Positions 47,176-57,588 of a DNA stretch of 64,000 nt are shown here, one piece after another; position 1 is the first letter of the stretch; each line of letters begins with the position of its first letter. The DNA is taken from positions 2,068,174 to 2,132,173 of the forward strand of contig OU452223.1 in NCBI GenBank assembly GCA_911728455.2, given 5' to 3'. The position numbers were made by a program, and so were the translations under genes. The DNA comes from Marthasterias glacialis (lineage: Eukaryota; Echinodermata; Asteroidea; Forcipulatida; Asteriidae). Below the pieces are notes generated by a model, which had not been told where the DNA came from, did not search any database, and worked only from the letters and a program-made list of their open reading frames with translations.

Positions 47176-50100
47176 GTGTACGTCAACAATAGCCAAGGCC
47201 GCTACGTGTGTGCTGGACTGAAGCCAGCCAAAAAAAAACGCCGAAAAAAGAAGTCGGCAGCGCCAAAGCCAATAACTCCAGAAATAATGGGGCTAGAGAG
47301 AAATTTCTTGTACTTGCAGGTAGCTGCCATAGTCCTGCATGCAAAAATTCACTTTTCCCGGCCAGCCATGGCCATCTTCCGCCTTGAAACCACCAGAGAT
47401 CGGGGCTGCTCCGAATGCGCTTCAAACACCTGTCTAATGGCACTTTTGTACACAAAGCTGTAACAGAGTGAAAACAAGACTTAGCAACGGCTCTATCTCC
47501 CAAAGTATTGGCGGAAATCTGACAAGTCCGACACTGTTGGAATGCCCTGCTCATGGGCTTTCCGAAAATGCCGGTCTTGGGGTTGTGGAATAAACAAGGA
47601 GGATGCCAGGGACCGCGGAGTGAGGACACCCCGAAGATGTCCAGTGCAAACAGCCATGCTCTGTGTACGTCAACAATAGCCAAGGCCGCTATGTGTAAGC
47701 TGGACTGAAGCCAGCAAAAAAAAAAAAAAAAAAAAAAACCGAAAAAAAAAGTCGGCAGCGCCACGGCCAATAACTCCAGAAATAATGGGGCTAGAGAGAA
47801 ATTTCTTGTACCTGCAGGTAGCTGCCATAGTCCTGCATCCGCAAATCCACTTTTCCCGGCCAGCCAGGGCCATCTTTTGCCTTGAAACCACCAGAGAGCG
47901 GGGCTGCTCCGAATGCGCTTCAAACACCTGTCTAATGGCACTTTTGTACACAAAGCTGTAACAGAGTGAAAACAAGACTTAGCAACGGCTCTATCTCCCA
48001 AAGTATTGGCGGAAATCTGACAAGTCCGACACTGTTGGAAAGCCCTGCTCATGGGCTTTCCGAAAATGCCGGTCTTGGGGTTGTGGAATAAACAGGGAGG
48101 ATGCCAGGGACCGCGGAGTGAGGACACCCCAAAGATGTCCAGTGCAAACGGCCATGCTCTCTGTACGTCAACAATAGCCAAGGCCGCTACGTGTGTGCTG
48201 GACTGAAGCCAGCCAAAAACAAAACGCCGAAAAAAGAAGTCGGCAGCGCCACGGCCAATAACTCCAGAAATAATGGGGCTAGAGAGAAATTTCTTGTACC
48301 TGCAGGTAGCTGCCATAGTCCTGCATCCGAAAATTCACTTTTCCCGGCCAGCAATGGCCATCTTCCGCCTTGAAACCACCAGAGATCGGGGCTGCTCCGA
48401 ATGCGCTTCAAACACCTGTCTAATGGCACTTTTGTACACAAAGCTGTAACAGAGTGAAAACAAGACTTAGCAACGGCTCTATCTCCCAAAGTATTGGCGG
48501 AAATCTGACAAGTCTGACACTGTTGGAAAGCCCTGCTCATGGGCTTTCCGAAAATGCCGGTCTTGGGGTTGTTGGATAAACAGGGAGGATGCCAGGGACC
48601 GCGGAGTGAGGACACCCCGAAGATGTCCAGTGCAAACGGCCATGCTCTGTGTACGTCAACAATAGCCAAGGCCGCTACGTGTGTGCTGGACTGAAGCCAG
48701 CAAAAAAAAAAAAAAAAAAAAAAGACGAAAAAAGAAGTCGGCAGCGCCACGGCCAATAACTCCAGAAATAATGGGGCTAGAGAGAAATTTCTTGTACCTG
48801 CAGGTAGCTGCCATAGTCTTGCATCCGCAAATCCACTTTTCCCGGCCAGCCAGGGCCATCTTTCGCCTTGAAACCACCAGAGAGCGGGGCTGCTCCGAAT
48901 GCGCTTCAAACACCTGTCTAATGGCACTTTTGTACACAAAGCTGTAACAGAGTGAAAACAAGACTTAGCAACGGCTCTATCTCCCAAAGTATTGGCGGAA
49001 ATCTGACAAGTCCGACACTGTTGGAAAGCCCTGCTCATGGGCTTTCCGAAAATGCCGGTCTTGGGGTTGTGGAATAAACAAGGAGGATGCCAGGGACCGC
49101 GGAGTGAGGACACCCCGAAGATGTCCAGTGCAAACAGCCATGCTCTGTGTACGTCAACAATAGCCAAGGCCGCTATGTGTAAGCTGGACTGAAGCCAGCA
49201 AAAAAAAAAAAAAAAAAAAAAAAACCGAAAAAAAAAGTCGGCAGCGCCACGGCCAATAACTCCAGAAATAATGGGGCTAGAGAGAAATTTCTTGTACCTG
49301 CAGGTAGCTGCCATAGTCCTGCATCCGAAAATTTACTTTTCCCGGCCAGCAATGGCCATCTTCCGCCTTGAAACCACCAGAGATCGGGGCTGCTCCGAAT
49401 GCGCTTCAAACACCTGTCTAATGGCACTTTTGTACACAAAGCTGTAACAGAGTGAAAACAAGACTTAGCAACGGCTCTATCTCCCAAAGTATTGGCGGAA
49501 ATCTGACAAGTCCGACACTGTTGGAAAGCCCTGCTCATGGGCTTTCCGAAAATGCCGGTCTTGGGGTTGTGGAATAAACAAGGAGGATGCCAGGGACCGC
49601 GGAGTGAGGACACCCCAAAGATGTCCAGTGCAAACGGCCATGCTGTGTGTACGTCAACAATAGCCAAGGCCGCTACGTGTGTGCTGGACTGAAGCCAGCC
49701 AAAAAAAACGCCGAAAAAAGAAGTCGGCAGCGCCAAAGCCAATAACTCAAGAAATAATGGGGCTAGAGAGAAATTTCTTGTACCTGCAGGTAGCTGCCAT
49801 AGTCCTGCATCCGAAAATCCACTTTTCCCGGCCAGCCAGGGCCATCTTCCGCCTTGAAACCACCAGAGAGCGGGGCTGCTCCGAATGTGCTTCAAACACC
49901 TGTCTAATGGCACTTTTGTACACAAAGCTGTAACAGAGTGAAAACAAGACTTAGCAACGGCTCTATCTCCCAACGTATTGGCGGAAATCTGACAAGTCCG
50001 ACACTGTTGGAATGCCCTGCTCATGGGCTTTCTGAAAATGCCGGTCTTGGGGTTGTGGGATAAACAGGGAGGATGCCAGGGACCGCGGAGTGAGGACACC

Positions 50101-50620
50101 CCAAAGATGTCCAGTGCAAACGGCCATGCTCTCTGTACGTCAACAATAGCCAAGGCCGCTACGTGTGTGCTGGACTGAAGCCAGCCAAAAACAAAACGCC
50201 GAAAAAAGAAGTCGGCATCGCCACGGCCAATAACTCCAGAAATAATGGGGCTAGAGAGAAATTTCTTGTACCTGCAGGTAGCTGCCATAGTCCTGCATCC
50301 GAAAATTCACTTTTCCCGGCAAACCATGGCCATCTTCCGCCTTGAAACCACCAGAGATCGGGGCTGCTCCGAATGCGCTTCAAACACCTGTCTAATGGCA
50401 CTTTTGTACACAAAGCTGTAACAGAGTGAAAACAAGATTTAGCAACGGCTCTATCTCCCAAAGTATTGGCGGAAATCTGACAAGTCCGACACTGTTGGAA
50501 AGCCCTGATCATGGGCTTTCCGAAAATGCCGGTCTTGGGGTTGTGGGATAAACAGGGAGGATGTCAGGGACCGCGTCGTGAGGACACCCCGAAGATGTCC
50601 ACTGCAAACGGCCATGCTCT

Positions 50621-53600
50621 GTGTACGTCAACAATGGCCAAGGCCGCTACGTGTGTGCTGGACTGAAGCCAGCCAAAAAAAAAACGCCGAAAAAAGAAGT
50701 CGGCAGCGCCAAAGCCAATAACTCCAGAAATAATGGGGCTAGAGAGAAATTTCTTGTACCTGCAGGTAGCTGCCATAGTCCTGCATCCGAAAATTTACTT
50801 TTCCCGGCCAGCCATGGCCATCTTCCGCCTTGAAACCACCAGAGATCGGGGCTGCTCCGAATGCGCTTCAAACACCTGTCTAATGGCACTTTTGTACACA
50901 AAGCTGTAACAGAGTGAAAACAAGACTTAGCAACGGCTCTATCTCCCAAAGTATTGGCGGAAATCTGACAAGTCCGACACTGTTGGAAAGCCCTGATCAT
51001 GGGCTTTCTGAAAATGCCGGTCTTGGGGTTGTGGGATAAACAGGGAGGATGCCAGGGACCGCGGAGTGAGGACACCCCGAAGATGTCCAGTGCAAACGGC
51101 CATGCTCTGTGTACATCAACAATAGCCAAGGCCGCTACGTGTGTGCTGGACTGAAGCCAGCCAAAAATAAAACGCCGAAAAAAGAAGTCGGCAGCGCCAA
51201 AGCCAATAACTCCAGAAATAATGGGGCTAGAGAGAAATTTCTTGTACCTGCAGGTAGCTGCCATAGTCCTGCATCCGAAAATCCACTTTTCCCGGCCAGC
51301 CAGGGCCATCTTCCGCCTTGAAACCACCAGAGAGCGGGGCTGCTCCGAATGCGCTTCAAACACCTGTCTAATGGCACTTTTGTACACAAAGCTGTAACAG
51401 AGTGAAAACAAGACTTAGCAACGGCTCTATCTCCCAAAGTATTGGCGGAAATCTGACAAGTCTAACACTGTTGGAAAGCCCTGCTCATGGGCTTTCCGAA
51501 AATGCCGGTCTTTGGGTTGTGGGATAAACAGGGAGGATGCCAGGGACCGCGGAGTGAGGACACCCCAAAGATGTCCACTGCAAACGGCCATGCTCTGTGT
51601 ACGTCAACAATAGCCAAGGCCGCTACGTGTGTGCTGGACTGAAGCCAGCCCAAAAAAAAACGCCGAAAAAAGAAGTCGGCAGCGCCAAAGCCAATAACTC
51701 CAGAAATAATGGGGCTAGAGAGAAATTTCTTGTACCTGCAGGTAGCTGCCATAGTCCTGCATCCGAAAATTCACTTTTACCGGCCAGCCAGGGCCATCTT
51801 CCGCCTTGAAACCACCAGAGAGCGGGGCTGCTCCGAATGCGCTTCAAACACCTGTCTAATGGCACTTTTGTACACAAAGCTGTAACAGAGTGAAAACAAG
51901 ACTTAGCAACGGCTCTATCTCCCAAAGTATTGGCGAAAATCTGACAAGTCCAACACTGTTGGAAAGCCCTGCTCATGGGCTTTCTGAAAATGCCGGTCTT
52001 GGGGTTTTGGAATAAACAGGGAGGATGCCAGGGACCGCGGAGTGAGGACACCCCAAAGATGTCCACTGCAAACGGCCATGCTCTGTGTACGTCAACAATA
52101 GCCAAGGCCGCTACGTGTGTGCTGGACTGAAGCCAGCCAAAAAAAAAAACGCCGAAAAAAGAAGTCGGCAGCGCCAAAGCCAATAACTCGAGAAATAATG
52201 GGGCTAGAGAAAAATTTCTTGTACCTGCAGGTAGCTGCCATAGTCCTGCATCCGAAAATCCACTTTTCCCGGCCAGCCAGGGCCATCTTCCGCCTTGAAA
52301 CCACCAGAGAGCGGGGCTGCTCCGAATGCGCTTCAAACACCTGTCTAATGGCACTTTTGTACACAAAGCTGTAACAGAGTGAAAACAAGACTTAGCAACG
52401 GCTCTATCTCCCAAAGTATTGGCGAAAATCTGACAAGTCCGACACTGTTGGAAAGCCCTGCTCATGGGCCTTCCGAAAATGCCGGTCTTGGGGTTGTGGG
52501 ATAAACAGGGAGGATGCCAGGAACCGCGGAGTGAGGACACCCCGAAGATGTCCAGTGCAAACGGCCATGCTCTGTGTACGTCAACAACAGCCAAGGCCGC
52601 TACGTGTGTGCTGGACTGAAGCCAGCCAAAAAAAAAACGCCGAAAAAAGAAGTCGGCAGCGCCAAAGCCAATAACTCCAGAAATATTGGTGCTAGAGAGA
52701 AATTTCTTGTACCTGCAGGTAGCTGCCATAGTCCTGCATCCGAAAATCCACTTTTCCCGGCCAGCCAGGGCCATCTTCCGCCTTGAAACCACCAGAGAGC
52801 GGGGCTGCTCCGAATGCGCTTCAAACACCTGTCTAATGGCACTTTTGTACACAAAGCTGTAACAGAGTGAAAACAAGACTTAGCAACGGCTCTATCTCCC
52901 AAAGTATTGGCGAAAATCTGACAAGTCCGACACTGTTGGAAAGCCCTGATCATGGGCTTTCTGAAAATGCCGGTCTTGGGGTTGTGGGATAAACAGGGAG
53001 GATGCCAGGGACCGCGGAGTGAGGACACCCCGAAGATGTCCAGTGCAAACGGCCATGCTCTGTGTACGTCAACAATAGCCAAGGCCGCTACGTGTGTGCT
53101 GGACTGAAGCCAGCAAAAAAATAAACGCCGAAAAAAGAAGTCGGCAGCGCCAAAGCCAATTACTCCAGAAATAATGGGGCTAGAGAGAAGTTTCTTGTAC
53201 CTGCAGGTAGCTGCCATAGTCCTGCATCCGAAAATCCACTTTTCTCGGCCAGCCAGGGCCATCTTCCGCCTTGAAACCACCAGAGAGCGGGGCTGCTCCG
53301 AATGCGCTTCAAACACCTGTCTAATGGCACTTTTGTACACAAAGCTGTAACAGAGTGAAAACAAGACTTAGCAACGGCTCTATCTCCCAAAGTATTGGCG
53401 GAAATCTGACAAGTCCGACACTGTTAAAAAGCCCTGATCATGGGCTTTCTGAAAATGCCGGTCTTGGGGTTGTGGGATAAACAGGGAGGATGCCAGGGAC
53501 CGCGGAGTGAGGACACCCCGAAGATGTCCAGTGCAAACGGCCATGCTCTGTGTACGTCAACAATAGCCAAGGCCGCTACGTGTGTGCTGGACTGAAGCCA

Positions 53601-53838
53601 GCAAAAAAAAACTCCGAAAAAAGAAGTCGGCAGCGCCAAAGCCAATAACTCCAGAAAAAATGGGGCTAGAGAGAAATTTCTTGTACCTGCAGGTAGCTGC
53701 CATAGTCCTGCATCCGAAAATCCACTTTTCCCGGCCAGCCATGGCCATCTTCCGCCTTGAAACCACCAGAGATCGGGGCTGCTCCGAATGCGCTTCAAAC
53801 ACCTGTCTAATGGCACTTTTGTACACAAAGCTGTAACA
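50621..53838 (+). repeat. S-type monomers upstream of the inversion
   Basis: Units anchored at 50621, 51109, 51597, 52085, 52574, about 53062 and 53550, about 488 bp each. Marks include CCCTGATCATGGGCTTTCTG in several units and TCAACAACAGCC with AAATATTGGTGC near 52585 and 52682, the latter shared with units at 58-62 kb. The last unit ends abruptly at GCTGTAACA, at the inversion junction. Confidence 0.88.
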
Positions 53839-54549
53839 TGAGCAGGTCTTTCCAACAGTGTTGGACTTGTCAGATTTCCGCCAATACTTTGGGAGATAGA
53901 GCCGTTGCTAAGTCTTGTTTTCACTCTGTTACAGTTTTGTGTACAAAAGTGCAATTAGACAGGTGTTTGAAGCGCATTCGGAGCAGCCCCGCTCTCTGGT
54001 GGTTTCAAGGCTGAAGATGGCCCTGGCTGGCCGGGAAAAGTGAATTTTCGGATGCAGGACTATGGCAGCTACCTGCAGGTACAAGAAATTTCTCTCTAAC
54101 CCCATTATTTCTGGAGTTATTGGCTTTGGCGCTGCCGACTTCTTTTTTCGGCGTTTTTTTTTTGGCTGGCTTCAGTCCAGCACACACGTAGCGGCCTTGG
54201 CTATTGTTGACGTACACAGAGCATGGCCGTTTGCAATGGACATCTTCGGGGTGTCCTCACTCCGCGGTCCCTGGCATCCTCCCTGTTTATCCCACAACCC
54301 CAAGACCGGCATTTTCAGAAAGCCCATGATCAGGGCTTTCCAACAGTGTCGGACTTGTCAGATTTCCGCCAATACTTTGGGAGATAGAGCCGTTGCTAAT
54401 TCTTGTTTTCACTCTGTTACAGCTTTGTGTACAAAAGTGCCATTACACAGGTGTTTGAAGCGCATTCGGAGCAGCCCCGCTCTCTGGTGGTTTCACGGCG
54501 GAAGATGGCCCTGGCTGGCCGGGAAAGTGGATTTTCGGATGCAGGACTG
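53839..54549 (-). repeat. Inverted 711-bp segment (about 1.46 monomers)
   Basis: From TGAGCAGGTC the repeat reads on the minus strand until GCAGGACTGTGG, where plus orientation resumes with GCTTTCTTAAAATG. Left junction: monomer position 153 joined to position 241-243 inverted, with CA shared. Right junction: inverted position 15-18 joined to direct position 242-245, with TGG shared (54550-54552). Read on the minus strand, the segment has GCCGTGAAACC, GTGTAATGG and AAGAATTAGC (as in units near 55.3 and 56.3 kb), then GGGGTTAGAG, CTTCAGCC, CTAATTGCAC and GGAAAGACC (as near 59.2-59.4 kb). Confidence 0.95.
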
Positions 54550-57500
54550 TGGGCTTTCTTAAAATGCCGGTCTTGGGGTTGTGGGATAAACAGGGAGGAT
54601 GCCAGGGACCGCGTCGTGAGGACACCCCGAAGATGTCCACTGCAAACGGCCATGCTCTGTGTACGTCAACAATAGCCAAGGCCGCTACGTGTGTGCTGGA
54701 CTGAAGCCAGCCAAAAAAAAAACGCCGAAAAAAGAAGTCGGCAGCGCCAAAGCCAATAACTCCAGAAATAATGGGGCTAGAGAGAAATTTCTTGTACCTG
54801 CAGGTAGCTGCCATAGTCCTGCATCCGAAAATTTACTTTTCCCGGCCAGCCATGGCCATCTTCCGCCTTGAAACCACCAGAGATCGGGGCTGCTCCGAAT
54901 GCGCTTCAAACACCTGTCTAATGGCACTTTTGTACACAAAGCTGTAACAGAGTGAAAACAAGACTTAGCAACGGCTCTATCTCCCAAAGTATTGGCGGAA
55001 ATCTGACAAGTCCGACACTGTTAAAAAGCCCTGATCATGGGCTTTCTGAAAATGCCGGTTTGGGGTTGTGGGATAAACAGGTAGGATGCCAGGGACCGCG
55101 GAGTGTGGACACCCCGAAGATGTCCAGTGCAAACGGCCATGCTCTGTGTACGTCAACAATAGCCAAGGCCGCTACGTGTGTGCTGGACTGAAGCCAGCCA
55201 TAAAAAACACGCCGAAAAAAGAAGTCGGCAGCGCCAAAGCCAATAACTCCAGAAATAATGGGGCTAGAGAGAAATTTCTTGTACCTGCAGGTAGCTGCCA
55301 CAGTCCTGCATCCGAAAATCCACTTTTCCTGGCCAGCCAGGGCCATCTTCCGCCGTGAAACCACCAGAGAGCGGGGCTGCTCCGAATGCGCTTCAAACAC
55401 CTGTGTAATGGCACTTTTGTACACAAAGCTGTAACAGAGTGAAAACAAGAATTAGCAACGGCTCTATCTCCCAAAGTATTGGCGGAAATCTGACAAGTCC
55501 GACACTGTTGGAAAGCCCTGATCATGGGCTTTTTTAAAATGCCGGTCTTGGGGTTGTGGGATAAACAGGGAGGATGCCAGGGACCGCGTTGTGAGGACAC
55601 CCCGAAGATGTCCACTGCAAACGGCCATGCTCTGTGTACGTCAACAATAGCCAAGGCCGCTACGTGTGTGCTGGACTGAAGCCAGCCAAAAAAAAAACGC
55701 CGAAAAAAGAAGTCGGCAGCGCCAAAGCCAATAACTCCAGAAATAATGGGGCTAGAGAGAAATTTCTTGTACCTGCAGGTAGCTGCCATAGTCCTGCATC
55801 CGAAAATTTACTTTTCCCGGCCAGCCATGGCCATCTTCCGCCTTGAAACCACCAGAGATCGGGGCTGCTCCGAATGCGCTTCAAACACCTGTCTAATGGC
55901 ACTTTTGTACACAAAGCTGTAACAGAGTGAAAACAAGACTTAGCAACGGCTCTATCTCCCAAAGTATTGGCGGAAATCTGACAAGTCCGACACTGTTAAA
56001 AAGCCCTGATCATGGGCTTTCTGAAAATGCCGGTCTTGGGGTTGTGGGATAAACAGGGAGGATGCCAGGGACCGCGGAGTGAGGACACCCCGAAGATGTC
56101 CAGTGCAAACGGCCATGCTCTGTGTACGTCAACAATAGCCAAGGCCGCAACGTGTGTGCTGGACTGAAGACAGCAAAAAAAAAAAAACGCCGAAAAAAGA
56201 AGTCGGCAGCGCCAAAGCCAATAACTCCAGAAATAATGGGGCTAGAGAGAAATTTCTTGTACCTGCAGGTAGCTGCCACAGTCCTGCATCCGAAAATCCA
56301 CTTTTCCCGGCCAGCCAGGGCCATCTTCCGCCGTGAAACCACCAGAGAGCGGGGCTGCTCCGAATGCGCTTCAAACACCTGTGTAATGGCACTTTTGTAC
56401 ACAAAGCTGTAACAGAGTGAAAACAAGAATTAGCAACGGCTCTATCTCCCAAAGTATTGGCGGAAATCTGACAAGTCCGACACTGTTGGAAAGCCCTGAT
56501 CATGGGCTTTCTTAAAATGCCGGTCTTGGGGTTGTGGGATAAACAGGGAGGATGCCAGGGACCGCAGAGTGAGGACACCCCGAAGATGTCCACTGCAAAC
56601 GGCCATGCTCTGTGTACGTCAACAATAGCCAAGGCCGCTACGTGTGTGCTGGACTGAAGCCAGCCAAAAAAAAACGCCGAAAAAAGAAGTCGGCAGCGCC
56701 AAAGCCAATAACTCCAGAAATAATGGGGCTAGAGAGAAATTTCTTGTACCTGCAGGTAGCTGCCATAGTCCTGCATCCGAAAATTTACTTTTCCCGGCCA
56801 GCCATGGCCATCTTCCGCCTTGAAACCACCAGAGATCGGGGCTGCTCCGAATGCGCTTCAAACACCTGTCTAATGGCACTTTTGTACACAAAGCTGTAAC
56901 AGAGTGAAAACAAGACTTAGCAACGGCTCTATCTCCCAAAGTATTGGCGGAAATCTGACAAGTCCGACACTGTTGGAAAGCCCTGATCATGGGCTTTCTG
57001 AAAATGCCGGTCTTGGGGTTGTGGGATAAACAGGGAGGATGCCAGGGACCGCGGAGTGAGGACACCCCGAAGATGTCCAGTGGAAACGGCCATGCTCTGT
57101 GTACGTCAACAATAGCCAAGGCCACTACGTGTGTGCTGGACTGAAGACAGCAAAAACAAAAAAACGCCGAAAAAAGAAGTCGGCAGCGCCAAAGCCAATA
57201 ACTCCAGAAATAATGGGGCTAGAGAGAAATTTCTTGTACCTGCAGGTAGCTGCCATAGTCCTGCATCCGAAAATCTACTTTTCCCGGCCAGCCATGGCCA
57301 TCTTCCGCCTTGAAACCACCAGAGAGCGGGGCTGCTCCGAATGCGCTTCAAACACCTGTGTAATGGCACTTTTGTACACAAAGCTGTAACAGAGTGAAAA
57401 CAAGACTTAGCAACGGCTCTATCTCCCAAAGTATTGGCGGAAATCTGACAAGTCCGACACTGTTGGAAAGCCCTGATCATGGGCTTTCTGAAAATGCCGG

Positions 57501-57588
57501 TCTTGGGGTTGTGGGATAAACAGGGAGGATGCCAGGGACCGCGGAGTGAGGACACCCCGAAGATGTCCAGTGCAAACGGCCATGCTCT
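54550..57588 (+). repeat. Dimeric higher-order repeat, period about 977 bp
   Basis: Two unit types alternate. Anchors 54659, 55634 and 56612 have CCGAAAATTTAC, AGAGATCGG and GTTAAAAAGCCC (GTTGGAAAGCCC after the last). Anchors 55146 and 56122 have CCACAGTCC, CGCCGTGAAACC, GTGTAATGG and AAGAATTAGC, then TTAAAATGCC and GTCCACTGC. The 57099 unit is related but partly reverted. The array starts abruptly at the right inversion junction. Confidence 0.87.

Larger units (their letters stand above)
40299..50620 (+). repeat. L units alternating with interrupted-A units
   Basis: Long-A units (often with CTATGTGTGTGC or CTATGTGTAAGC, CAAACAGCC and CCGCAAATCC) alternate with units whose A-tract is AAAAACAAAACG (40850, 45278, 46744, 48217, 50189 region) or AAAAATAAAACG (42335, 43313, 44289, 45756 region). 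The 40299 unit has private changes near 40391-40420. No gene is visible. Confidence 0.85.
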
